Source: Paenibacillus sp. FSL H7-0737
GTDB taxonomy: Bacteria; Bacillota; Bacilli; Paenibacillales; Paenibacillaceae
DNA length: 64,000 nucleotides
NCBI RefSeq assembly: GCF_000758545.1
Contig: NZ_CP009279.1
Span: 744,001 to 808,000 of the forward strand
Reading direction: 5' to 3'
Made by a program: the position numbers and the translations under genes. The notes beneath the pieces were generated by a model that saw only the letters and a list, made by a program, of their open reading frames with translations, was not told the DNA's origin and made no database searches. This document shows, piece by piece, positions 9,275 through 16,803 of the stretch (positions within the stretch are counted from its first letter, which is position 1; the number at the start of each line of letters is the position of its first letter).

Positions 9275-9317
9275 AAAAAGATGTCAGTTAGCCTTTGGCT
9301 GCGGACATCTTTTTTTG
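9275..9317 (+). terminator. Rho-independent terminator after pit
   Basis: AAAAAGATGTC (9275-9285) pairs with GACATCTTTTT (9304-9314), T run to 9316. Confidence 0.8.
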
Positions 9318-9338
9318 TTGTTTGGGTGGTGAGGGAGC

Positions 9339-9644
9339 GGTATAAGTCACGTAGAATTGACGGGATTCGGCGATTGGAGGGGAAAGAGCGGTATAAATCC
9401 CGTGGAAATGACGGGATTTGGCAATTGGAGGGGAAAGAGCGGTATAAATCCCGTAGAAATGGTGGAATTCGGTGATTGGAGGGGAAAGAACGGTATAAAT
9501 CCCGTAGAAATGACGGAATTGGGCGATTGGAGGGGAAAGAGCGGTATAAATCCCGTAGAAATGACGGGATTCGGCGATTGGAGGAGGAAGAGCGGTATAA
9601 ATCCCGTAGAATTAGCTAATTTACGTCGAAGAAGCATAAAGAGG
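9339..9644. repeat. 51-bp tandem repeats, family A (6 copies)
   Basis: Copies begin with GGTATAA at 9339, 9390, 9441, 9492, 9543 and 9594, each exactly 51 bases apart. The unit carries an inverted repeat AATCCCGT - seven-base loop - ACGGGATT (for example 9396-9403 with 9411-9418), then CGGCGATTGGAGGGGAAAGAG. Because 51 is a multiple of three, reading frames stay open across the array on both strands; those frames have no good ribosome site and I do not call them genes. Confidence 0.9.
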
Positions 9645-9985
9645 GGTATAAATACCCCAGAATTGGAAAAATAGCGACGAAGAAGGGAAAAGAGGGACAT
9701 TTATGCCCCTGAATTGGTGAAATAGCGTCGTATAAGCATGAAGAGGGGTATAAATGCCCCTGAATTGGCGAAATATCGTCGTATAAGCATAAAGAGGGGT
9801 ATAAATGCCCCAGAATTGGTGAAATAGCGTCGTATAAGCATAAAGAGGGGTATAAATCCCCCAGAATTGGTGAAATAGCGTCGTATAAGCATGAAGAGGG
9901 GTATAAATGCCCCAGAATTGGTGAATGACGTCGAAGAAGCATAAAGAAGGGGATAAGTGCCCTAAATTTGCAGAGTCTAGCTCGT
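9645..9985. repeat. 51-bp tandem repeats, family B (7 copies)
   Basis: Copies begin at 9645, 9696, 9747, 9798, 9849, 9900 and 9950 (the last step is 50 bases). The unit has a GGGGTATAAATGCCCC mini-hairpin, then GAATTGGTGAAATAGCGTCG and TATAAGCATAAAGA. Family B continues the 51-base phase of family A without a break and shares the GGTATAAAT.CC core, so both derive from one unit. Copy two (9696) has the hairpin loop in the opposite sense. Confidence 0.9.
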
Positions 9986-10139
9986 ACAACCGAGAGTGGT
10001 TAAAGCTTGGATAAGGTGCGTATGAGCTTATGTCTGGACGTAGCTATTTGTGCATCTGTCGAATCTAGGCGGCGGTTAGAATTTAAACTAACTAATCCTT
10101 AAACAAATCACTTGATACGATTTGATTAAATACGGTGAC
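9986..10139. other. Spacer between repeat arrays, no gene seen
   Basis: No plausible coding frame, hairpin or promoter stands out here. It separates the 51-bp array from the pentamer array. Confidence 0.5.
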
Positions 10140-10319
10140 AACCCAACCCAACCCAACCCAACCCAACCCAACCCAACCCAACCCAACCCAACCCAACCCA
10201 ACCCAACCCAACCCAACCCAACCCAACCCAACCCAACCCAACCCAACCCAACCCAACCCAACCCAACCCAACCCAACCCAACCCAACCCAACCCAACCCA
10301 ACCCAACCCAACCCAACCC
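10140..10319. repeat. (AACCC)36 telomere-like microsatellite
   Basis: 180 bases made of 36 perfect AACCC copies. The minus strand is (GGGTT)36, which meets the sequence rule for G-quadruplex formation many times over (GGG tracts with two-base loops). A five-base unit shifts frame with each copy and has no stop in any frame, which explains the Pro-Thr-Gln and Gly-Trp-Val reading frames across it; none has a ribosome site. Confidence 0.97.
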
Positions 10320-10464
10320 TATCTACTCTATCCATTCTATCCCCGCCATCTGAGGAGCATCGTTATATACACTATGAGCCGAATGATCAGAGGGAGAAGG
10401 GGATGAATGATACTATCTAAAGAGTATTCCATCCTTTCCGGAATGGGACGCTATTGAATAATGG

Positions 10465-10503
10465 AGCCTCAGAGCTACGGCTTCTCGGCTGAGATTCTTT
10501 TTT
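10465..10503 (+). terminator. Possible terminator or attenuator upstream of corA
   Basis: AGCCTCAGA (10465-10473) can pair with TCTCGGCT (10483-10490), or CTCAG with CTGAG, followed by TTCTTTTTT. It lies just before the corA promoter, so it may end transcription entering from the repeat region. It does not look like a magnesium M-box. Confidence 0.4.
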
Positions 10504-10510
10504 GTTATTT

Positions 10511-10539
10511 TTGGAAGACTCCTCTTCTTGCGGTACAAT
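10511..10539 (+). promoter_or_regulatory. Sigma-A promoter for corA
   Basis: TTGGAA (10511-10516), 17-base spacer, TACAAT (10534-10539), 36 bases before the corA start. Confidence 0.6.
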
Positions 10540-10574
10540 AGATACGTGGAAGAAGATGAAGCGGAGGAACATTT

Positions 10575-11534
10575 ATGATACGTACACTTGCGGTGACGCA
10601 TACAGGTGAGGTGCTGACAGACATACCTCTGCAGGATATCCGGCGGGAGGATTATGCATGGATATGGGCAGATTTTGCTACACCTACGGCAGAGGAGACA
10701 TTGCTGCTGGATCACTATTTTCATTTTCACCCTTTGGCGATTGAGGACTGTATGCATGTGCTACAGCGGCCGAAGCTGGATCATTATGAGGAAGTGCAGT
10801 TTTTTGTGCTGCATGCGCTGAATGAAGAGACGCTGGATGCTGAAGAGATTGACCTTTTTTTGAGTGCGAATTACCTTGTGTCCTATCATCATCAGGAAAA
10901 AACAGAGATGAATGAAGCTTGGGAGCAGGTGAAGCGTGAAATACATAGTCGTAAAGGCTGGTCGGGTGGTCCGATGGCGGCTGCATATACTGTAATGGAC
11001 AAGCTGGTAGATAAGTATTTTCCATGCCTCTACAGTTTAGAGGACGAGCTTGCGGATCTGGAGAGCAATGGCGGCAGTGAGTCGGTGGAGGATTTGATGA
11101 GCCAAGTGTTTAATGTGCGCGGAAGGCTGCTCAAGATGCGGCGGACGATTGTGCCGATGCGCGATTTGATGTACCGGATCGTGAATTCGCAGCATGTCCA
11201 GAGCAACGGTGAGGAACGGATTTATTTTGGCGATATCTATGACCATTTGTTAAAACTGTCGGATATGATTGAGGCGGATCGAGAAATGACTGCGGATCTA
11301 CGTGATAGCTACATTTCTCTTAACTCCAACCGGATGAATTCGATCATGAAAACATTAACAGTAATCACCACCGTATTCATGCCGCTGACGCTGATCGCCG
11401 GAATTTATGGGATGAACTTTGTGGTAATGCCTGAACTCGAATGGAAGTATGGGTATTTTGGTGTTCTGCTGTTTATGCTGGTGGTGGGTGTTAGCATGTT
11501 CAGATGGTTCCGGCGTAGTGGATGGTTTAAGTAA
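10575..11534 (+). CDS. corA: CorA-type divalent cation (magnesium/cobalt) transporter
   Basis: 319 residues. The large N-terminal cytosolic domain contains the family segments WIWADFATP and HFHPLAIEDCMH, and a long helix region to about residue 255. Two C-terminal membrane helices follow: MKTLTVITTVFMPLTLIAG with the pore signature YGMNF (near residue 286-290), then YGYFGVLLFMLVVGVSMF. The end is basic (RWFRRSGWFK). The YGMNF motif and two-helix tail define CorA channels, which form pentamers in the membrane. Ribosome site GGAGG, promoter at 10511-10539, terminator at 11539-11569. Magnesium is the usual substrate; nothing in the sequence excludes cobalt or nickel. Confidence 0.93.
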   Translation: MIRTLAVTHTGEVLTDIPLQDIRREDYAWIWADFATPTAEETLLLDHYFHFHPLAIEDCMHVLQRPKLDHYEEVQFFVLHALNEETLDAEEIDLFLSANYLVSYHHQEKTEMNEAWEQVKREIHSRKGWSGGPMAAAYTVMDKLVDKYFPCLYSLEDELADLESNGGSESVEDLMSQVFNVRGRLLKMRRTIVPMRDLMYRIVNSQHVQSNGEERIYFGDIYDHLLKLSDMIEADREMTADLRDSYISLNSNRMNSIMKTLTVITTVFMPLTLIAGIYGMNFVVMPELEWKYGYFGVLLFMLVVGVSMFRWFRRSGWFK

Positions 11535-11538
11535 AAAT

Positions 11539-11569
11539 AAAACGTCACCGCTATTTGCGGCGACGTTTT
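11539..11569. terminator. Bidirectional terminator between convergent genes
   Basis: AAAACGTCACCGC (11539-11551) pairs with GCGGCGACGTTTT (11557-11569). The stem overlaps the stop codon of the minus-strand gene, so the same bases end both corA and the YqfQ-like gene. Confidence 0.85.
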
Positions 11570-12120
11570 CCGGTAGAGGCAGTAGAGCGCCGGCGTGTGG
11601 TTGTAGTAGATTTACGACGCCCAGAGGTGGAGCGTCTTTTTTTGCGCCGACTCGGACTGAACATTGCGGCATCCTCTTCGGCTGCCAGTGCGCCTGCTGC
11701 TCCTTTTCCTTTGCCGAAGCTACCCATGAAGAGCTTAACCATCGGAGCCATCTGCTGGAAGCCGGACATCACCTTCTGCACTTTACCCATGGAGTTTACG
11801 ATCCCGTCAATACCGCCCATTCGGTCGATGATACCTTTGATTTGCTCCATATTCCCACCGATTCCGCCCCCGCCGCCTAAACCGCCTAAGCCGCTAAGCA
11901 ATCCGGCAAGCCCGCCGCTTGCCTTTGTTGTAGCTTCAGCAGCAGGAAGCGCTAGAGCTGTTTCAGTGGCAGCTTCTGCTCCTAAAGCGGGAAGGATTCC
12001 GCTCTCACCTGGGGGGGATGAAGGCGCATATGGACTGAGCCCGGGGTAAGCAGATGCATTATAAGTATCGGTCAGTGAACGCTGGTTCCGGCGGGAATGA
12101 TTATAGTAATGATCAGGCAT
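11551..12120 (-). CDS. YqfQ/VrrA-like protein with very basic tail
   Basis: 189 residues from the ATG at 12120, chosen because AAAGGAATGTGATATT precedes it; the frame is open 76 codons further upstream without support. Residues about 60-80 are Ala-rich. A Gly-rich run (GLLSGLGGLGGGGGIGG) leads to a helical core (NMEQIKGIIDRMGGIDGIVN, KVMSGFQQMAPMVKLFMGSF), which resembles the YqfQ/VrrA family. The last 35 residues are nearly all Arg, Lys, Ser and Thr. Such a tail suggests contact with nucleic acid or an acidic polymer; function unknown. The family identification rests on composition and the core helices only. Confidence 0.6.
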   Translation of the reverse strand: MPDHYYNHSRRNQRSLTDTYNASAYPGLSPYAPSSPPGESGILPALGAEAATETALALPAAEATTKASGGLAGLLSGLGGLGGGGGIGGNMEQIKGIIDRMGGIDGIVNSMGKVQKVMSGFQQMAPMVKLFMGSFGKGKGAAGALAAEEDAAMFSPSRRKKRRSTSGRRKSTTTTRRRSTASTGKRRRK

Positions 12121-12550
12121 AATATCACATTCCTTTGTTAGTGGTTTGCTATACTGTATGTCATGGGCGAACATACGGTATAGACGAATGCCCGGGTTAC
12201 CCGTGATAGGAGCGGAAAAGGGCGAATGCCTATAATCGTCTTTAAGAAGTGAAAAAAGCGTGTACATGCTTGATTTTCGGCGCTTATGTAGTACTATAGT
12301 GTAGGTGCTATTTCTTATGTAGGAAGAAACAAACGTAGTTTGATACATATTGAGTGTGCGCCACAGGTGGACGTTTGTCCATCGATTTCACTCTTTACAG
12401 CGTGAAATCGTTAATGCTTGAAAAATGCGCTCCAGTGCAATATAGTAAAGGCAGGATAGTCGCATGAGGTTTATGTTTCCGGAGCTAGTTTTGTACGGAG
12501 CTTAATTAGAGAAACTAATGCTGATAGAACTTTTAGGGGATGAAAAGCTG
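12121..12550. other. Intergenic region between divergent genes
   Basis: Holds a 9-bp inverted repeat CGATTTCAC/GTGAAATCG (12383-12391 and 12402-12410) just ahead of the yerC promoter, which could be an operator, and the promoter itself at 12418-12446. Nothing else recognised. Confidence 0.5.
12418..12446 (+). promoter_or_regulatory. Sigma-A promoter for yerC operon
   Basis: TTGAAA (12418-12423), 17-base spacer, TATAGT (12441-12446). Each hexamer differs from consensus by one or two bases. Confidence 0.65.
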
Positions 12551-12841
12551 ATGCAACTTAAGAAGTTGAATGATAAAAGTATCGACCAATTATTTGAAGC
12601 TATTTTAACGTTAAAAAATATGGAAGAATGTTACGTGTTCTTTGATGATTTGTGCACTGTGAACGAGATTCAATCGCTGTCGCAGCGATTGGAAGTAGCG
12701 CGTATGCTCGGCAAAGGCTCCACCTACAACCAGATCGAAGCAGAGACGGGCGCAAGCACAGCTACGATTTCCCGTGTAAAACGTTGCCTGAACTACGGCA
12801 ATGACGGATATAAATTAACGCTGGAACGTTTGGGACGCTAA
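12551..12841 (+). CDS. yerC: YerC-like TrpR-type DNA-binding protein
   Basis: 96 residues from the ATG at 12551, chosen because AGGGG lies 10-12 bases upstream and because YerC homologues begin MQ..KL. The fold is that of Trp repressor: helices, then a helix-turn-helix in EIQSLSQRLEVARML-GKGSTYNQIEAETGAS-TATISRVKRCL. YerC/YecD proteins bind DNA; the ligand and regulon are not established. It is followed after only 3 bases by the chelatase gene, so the two share a transcript from the promoter at 12418-12446. Confidence 0.85.
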   Translation: MQLKKLNDKSIDQLFEAILTLKNMEECYVFFDDLCTVNEIQSLSQRLEVARMLGKGSTYNQIEAETGASTATISRVKRCLNYGNDGYKLTLERLGR

Positions 12842-12844
12842 TTT

Positions 12845-13615
12845 ATGGTACCGGGCGTACTTATTATCAGTCATGGCTCTCGCGATAAGGCTTGGGTGTC
12901 AATCGTAGAGGAGGCCGTAAGCGGATTATCGCTAGGTGAAGAGATTCCTGTTGTGGTCTCTTTTTTAGAGCTGGTAGAGGGCCGTCTGATTCAAGATGGA
13001 ATAAATGAGCTGGAACACGCAGGGATCACAGATATTATTGTGATCCCATTGTTCGTTTCCTCAGGAAGCACACATGTCGATGAGATAGAATATGCACTTG
13101 GCGCCAAACCTGAGCCTGAACGTGAGACGGATTTAGCGCTGTTCTCAGTGAACGCTAAAGTTCACTACGGTTATCCTATCGACGATGATCCGGACATCGC
13201 TGTAATGATCTGGGACAAGCTACGTGAGCTGTCTACGGAACCGAAGCGAGAGACGATTTTGCTTGTGGGTCATGGCAGTGTATATGATGGCTTCCGGCAG
13301 CGCTGGCAGAAAGGTATATCTTCGCTGGCGGGACGTGTACGTGAGGTAAGTGGCGTAGCGGCGGCCGACTATGGTCTGCTGAGTCCGGATAGTATAAGAA
13401 GCAAGGTAGAGTATTGGCAGGAGCAGGGTCACGAGGTTCTGGTGGCACCGCTTTTTTTGAGTGAAGGCTATTTTACTAAGCATGTGGTTCCTAACAGACT
13501 TAAAGGGTTAACCTATAAGTATTCTGGTCAAACGCTTCTGCCCCATCCCCTTCTTCCGCATTGGATTGAGAGACAGGTAGAGACACTCCTCGAACAGATT
13601 CGAATGAAACGATAA
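12845..13615 (+). CDS. CbiX/SirB-type sirohydrochlorin chelatase, two domains
   Basis: 256 residues made of two CbiX domains in tandem. Each has the metal-binding HGS signature: ISHGSRD (His10) and VGHGSVYDGF (His143). Domain one also has PLFVSSGSTHVDEIE (68-82, His77) and domain two APLFLSEGYFTKHVVP, the second conserved His. Such enzymes insert cobalt or ferrous iron into sirohydrochlorin for cobalamin or siroheme. No other tetrapyrrole genes are nearby, so the metal and pathway are uncertain, and a few family members have other roles. The start is 3 bases after yerC stops with only a weak TTTGGGACG site, which fits translational coupling. Confidence 0.78.
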   Translation: MVPGVLIISHGSRDKAWVSIVEEAVSGLSLGEEIPVVVSFLELVEGRLIQDGINELEHAGITDIIVIPLFVSSGSTHVDEIEYALGAKPEPERETDLALFSVNAKVHYGYPIDDDPDIAVMIWDKLRELSTEPKRETILLVGHGSVYDGFRQRWQKGISSLAGRVREVSGVAAADYGLLSPDSIRSKVEYWQEQGHEVLVAPLFLSEGYFTKHVVPNRLKGLTYKYSGQTLLPHPLLPHWIERQVETLLEQIRMKR

Positions 13616-13844
13616 AGCACCTACCCTTGAGCACACTTAATCATAAAAAAAGTGCCCACATCTGTGGATAATACGGGATTTGTTGCATACACATATAAAT
13701 AGTTGTTTTTCTCTAAACTCAGTGTCATTAATTGCTGTATAATGGAATATTTGCATGAAAGGGCCTTTAACATTGATTGTAGTGGTCCGAATTAGGTATA
13801 ATCAATTAGGTTATTCTATTATAAAAACAGGTGGCGTTCCGGTA

Positions 13845-14735
13845 ATGAAAACTGCGAGATTGATTTATAATCCCACTTCTGGACGGGAAGAAATGAAGAA
13901 GCGGCTCGCCGATATTTTGGACCGGCTGGATATTGGTGGCATTGAAGCTACCTGCCATGCAACAACCGGAGAAGGCGATGCTATGCTAGCTGCTGCAGAT
14001 GCAGTAGAACGCGGTTATGATTTGATCATAGCAGCCGGTGGCGATGGCACTTTAAATGAGGTTATAAATGGTATGGCGGAGAAGCCTAATCTTCCCCCGC
14101 TCGGCGTTTTGCCGCTTGGTACTACTAATGATTTTGCACGTGCAATGGGGATCCCGAAGAACTGGGAAGATTCCTGTGATCTGATCATTCGCCAAGAGAC
14201 ACGTCCGATTGATATCGGTAAGGCAAATGACCGTTATTTTATTAATATAGCAGGCGGCGGTAGTCTAACCGAACTGACATATGAAGTTCCTAGTAAGCTG
14301 AAGACCATGATTGGGCAGCTTGCGTACTATTTAAAAGGTATTGAAAAAATGGTCAGCCTATCTCCTCAGGAACTAATCATTCGTGCCAATGGGCAGGAAG
14401 TTATTCATGATGAGTTTATGCTGTTCCTGATTGCAAATACGAATTCTGTTGGCGGCTTCGAAAAGCTTGCTCCCGGCGCTCGGATCGATGACGGTCTGTT
14501 AGACGTTATAGCGGTTAAAAAATGTAACCTGGCAGAGTTTGTCCGTTTGGTCAGATTGGCTCTTCGCGGCGAGCATTTGAATGATAAGAAGGTTATTTAT
14601 TTCCGTACGGATGCGATGGATGTAATCTCTCCAGGACATGTCCAATTGAACTTGGACGGCGAACTGGGTGGAGAATTGCCAGGGCGATTCCGGATTTTGC
14701 CACAGCATTTGCGGATTTTTGCTGAAAATAACTAA
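13845..14735 (+). CDS. dgkB: Diacylglycerol kinase
   Basis: 296 residues from the ATG at 13845, which begins the conserved MKTARLIYNPTSGRE and follows ACAGGTGG; the ATG at 13755 adds 30 unrelated residues. The catalytic-domain signature GGDGTLNE is at 65-72, with LPLGTTNDFARAMG after it (nucleotide and lipid site). The C-terminal half carries the beta-sandwich domain with DDGLLDV (about residue 213-219) and ends with a lipid-kinase FRILP segment. The enzyme phosphorylates diacylglycerol released by lipoteichoic acid synthesis back into phosphatidic acid, at the inner face of the membrane. B. subtilis dgkB is likewise next to the rlmCD gene. Confidence 0.9.
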   Translation: MKTARLIYNPTSGREEMKKRLADILDRLDIGGIEATCHATTGEGDAMLAAADAVERGYDLIIAAGGDGTLNEVINGMAEKPNLPPLGVLPLGTTNDFARAMGIPKNWEDSCDLIIRQETRPIDIGKANDRYFINIAGGGSLTELTYEVPSKLKTMIGQLAYYLKGIEKMVSLSPQELIIRANGQEVIHDEFMLFLIANTNSVGGFEKLAPGARIDDGLLDVIAVKKCNLAEFVRLVRLALRGEHLNDKKVIYFRTDAMDVISPGHVQLNLDGELGGELPGRFRILPQHLRIFAENN

Positions 14736-14825
14736 GCTAAGAGCGATTGTAGATGATTGTGGGATATATAGTTATGATAATTGGGTTTATACAGCGATGA
14801 TAATGAAAGAAGTGAACTATAAATA

Positions 14826-16298
14826 ATGAGTAAACACCGCAGTGGACGCAGCACCAGCCGCCCAGTCGGCAAGGCGCCTGTCGCCGGACTGCCTGTGAAT
14901 AAAAATGATGAGGTTATGCTCGATATTATCGGCATGACCCATGAAGGTGAAGGGGTAGGCCGCGTAGAAGGCTTTACCCTTTTTGTGCAGGGAGCTCTTC
15001 CCGGAGAGAAGGTCCGGGCAAAGGTGCTCAAGACCAAGAAGCAGTATGGCTACGCCAAGCTGCTGAATTTAGTAGAAGCGAGCAGCGCCCGCATCGCGGC
15101 GCCTTGCGAGATCTATGACCAATGCGGCGGCTGTCAGCTGCAGCATATGGACTATGCGGCACAGCTGGCGTGGAAACGGCAGCTGGTGGTGGACAACCTG
15201 GAGCGGATTGGGAAGCTCCGGGTGAGTGGTGGTGGCAGAGACGCTGGAACGGATCAGGCAGCGGGCATTCTCGTCCGCCCAACACTGGGCATGGACGAGC
15301 CTTGGCGTTATCGCAACAAGGCTCAGGTGCCGATTGGCGTAACAGAAGGCGGCCTTGTGGGCGGCTTTTACGCGAGAGGAAGCCACCGGATCATCGATAT
15401 GGAAACATGCCTGATTCAGCATGAAGATAACGATGACGTTGTGCGGAAGGTGAAAGAAATCGGACGGAAGCGCGGCATTACTGCTTACGACGAAGAATCC
15501 GGCAAAGGCTTACTGCGTCATGTCGTAGTGAAGAAAGCCTTCCGTACTGGTGAGATGATGCTCGTACTCGTCACTAATGGCGAACGTATCCCACATCTGG
15601 ACGAATGGATCACTGAGATTCGTCGTGAAATCCCAGCTGTTACAAGCATCTGCCAGAACGTGAATACTAAACAGACGAACGTAATCTTCGGTGATACAAC
15701 GCGTACCCTTTGGGGGAACGATGTTATTTACGATTATATCGGCGATGTGAAATTCGCGATTTCTGCCCGTTCTTTTTATCAGGTTAACCCGGCTCAAACT
15801 GAAGTTCTTTACGGTAAGACGGTGGAATATGCAGGACTTACGGGAAACGAGACTGTTATAGATGCTTATTGCGGTATCGGGACGATTTCATTGTTCCTTG
15901 CGCAGCATGCTAAGCAGGTCTACGGTGTAGAAATCGTACGTGAAGCGATTGAGGATGCTCGGGCGAATGCCACTTTGAATGGTATGGATAATGTAGTGTT
16001 TGAGGTAGGTGCATCTGAGGATGTGATCCCTAACTGGAAAGAGCAGGGGATTACGGCGGATATTATCGTGGTCGATCCTCCGCGAAAGGGCTGCGATCCA
16101 CGACTTTTGGAGACGATTCTGGCGATGAAGCCGGAACGTGTGGTGTATGTGTCTTGTAATCCGTCGACACTGGCAAGAGACTTGCGGGTGCTCGAAGATG
16201 GAGGGTATAAGACAGTGGAGGTGACTCCGGTGGACATGTTCCCGCATACGGTACATGTGGAAGCTGTTTGTTCCTTGATCTATAAGGGTTTTGAATAA
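14826..16298 (+). CDS. rlmCD: 23S rRNA (uracil-5-)-methyltransferase RlmCD
   Basis: 490 residues. An N-terminal TRAM domain (MLDIIGMTHEGEGVGRVEGF, 31-50) binds RNA. Four cysteines for an iron-sulfur cluster are visible: Cys94, Cys100, Cys103 (CGGCQLQH) and Cys194 (METCLIQH). The SAM-binding DAYCGIGTISLF is near 345, DPPRKGCDP is near 420, and the catalytic nucleophile is Cys444 in YVSCNPSTLARD. The enzyme makes 5-methyluridine in 23S rRNA (U747/U1939 type). Residues 133-149 form a Gly/Ala-rich insert, in a locally GC-rich stretch (15030-15420), not expected in the family. The last 20 bases before the final Glu and stop recur inverted at the far side of the island, and the island begins right behind the stop. 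Confidence 0.93.
   Translation: MSKHRSGRSTSRPVGKAPVAGLPVNKNDEVMLDIIGMTHEGEGVGRVEGFTLFVQGALPGEKVRAKVLKTKKQYGYAKLLNLVEASSARIAAPCEIYDQCGGCQLQHMDYAAQLAWKRQLVVDNLERIGKLRVSGGGRDAGTDQAAGILVRPTLGMDEPWRYRNKAQVPIGVTEGGLVGGFYARGSHRIIDMETCLIQHEDNDDVVRKVKEIGRKRGITAYDEESGKGLLRHVVVKKAFRTGEMMLVLVTNGERIPHLDEWITEIRREIPAVTSICQNVNTKQTNVIFGDTTRTLWGNDVIYDYIGDVKFAISARSFYQVNPAQTEVLYGKTVEYAGLTGNETVIDAYCGIGTISLFLAQHAKQVYGVEIVREAIEDARANATLNGMDNVVFEVGASEDVIPNWKEQGITADIIVVDPPRKGCDPRLLETILAMKPERVVYVSCNPSTLARDLRVLEDGGYKTVEVTPVDMFPHTVHVEAVCSLIYKGFE
16273..16292. repeat. rlmCD 3'-end 20-mer, copied inverted at 41998-42017
   Basis: CCTTGATCTATAAGGGTTTT encodes the Leu-Ile-Tyr-Lys-Gly-Phe end of RlmCD. Its exact reverse complement lies at 41998-42017 at the right edge of the island. 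Confidence 0.85.
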
Positions 16299-16313
16299 GT
16301 ACTCAGTGAGTTT

Positions 16314-16331
16314 GGGGACGAAGTGGGGACG
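16314..16331 (+). repeat. Candidate left attachment repeat
   Basis: GGGGACGAAGTGGGGACG, 15 bases after rlmCD stops. A direct copy with one mismatch is at 41926-41943. The integrase gene lies about 500 bases inside. The pair marks the likely island limits, though the single mismatch is unusual for a recent core. Confidence 0.45.
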
Positions 16332-16384
16332 TTCGTTTAGATCTGCATTTAGCAGAGTTGGTGGTCGTTATGAATAATAAAATT

Positions 16385-16430
16385 TTATCCAAAGGAGTCA
16401 TTCACCTAGGTGAATGACTCCTTTGGATAA
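16385..16430. terminator. Perfect 46-bp palindrome, bidirectional terminator
   Basis: The 23-base arm beginning TTATCCAAAGGAGTCATTCA is followed directly by its complement, centred on CCTAGG at 16405-16410. It abuts the stop codon of the small minus-strand gene and lies 87 bases behind rlmCD. The stem is long enough to stop transcription from both sides; the T runs are short. Confidence 0.7.
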
Positions 16431-16634
16431 TTACCGGGAATCTGTAATTTGGTAAAAACTATTTCGAATTGAACCTTCGTCAAAACTCCAGTCAATTCTA
16501 TATTCTGAGGGGTCTAAAATACGAAAGTGTCCCGTATTTTTGTTTTGCTGTAGTTTGAATCCCTTTCTTTTATCAAGAGTGTTCCAGAAAATAAGCCCTC
16601 CCATTGTAGGTAACCTCCAGTTCGGTAAACTCAT
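16431..16634 (-). CDS. Small hypothetical protein at island left edge
   Basis: 67 residues beginning MSLPNWRLPTMGGLIFWNTL, from an ATG preceded by AGAAAGGAAGAG. The frame is open another 59 codons upstream but without ribosome site. The protein has several aromatic residues and reads like a small cytosolic beta protein (FKLQQNKNTGHFRILD). It ends exactly at the palindrome. I do not recognise it; it lies between the integrase and the rlmCD end and so is part of the integrated element. Confidence 0.55.
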   Translation of the reverse strand: MSLPNWRLPTMGGLIFWNTLDKRKGFKLQQNKNTGHFRILDPSEYRIDWSFDEGSIRNSFYQITDSR

Positions 16635-16803
16635 ATTAATCTCTTCCTTTCTGAACAAGTATTTATATTTTAATTTTATTGACAAAAAATCGATTTTTAT
16701 ACCATTCGAATTAATAGTGGGAGAAATTTTCTGAAGTGCAAGTAGAGTACATATGATTCTATTTAAAAGGATAGCTAGGTTAGGGGAAATTGAAGAACGT
16801 GCT

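Noticed and set aside
9347..9989. Long open frames on both strands through the 51-bp repeats (17-residue periodic peptides such as FIPLFPLQ or GIYTPLYAYTT)
   Set aside because: They arise because the unit is a multiple of three; several frames are open at once, and none has a ribosome site. I keep the region as repeats.
10088..10406. Gly-Trp-Val-Gly-Leu and Thr-Gln-Pro-Asn frames across the pentamer array
   Set aside because: A stop-free pentamer is open in every frame; no start with a ribosome site.
10441..10503. Magnesium M-box riboswitch upstream of corA
   Set aside because: The leader is far too short and lacks the conserved M-box segments; a hairpin plus promoter explains it better.
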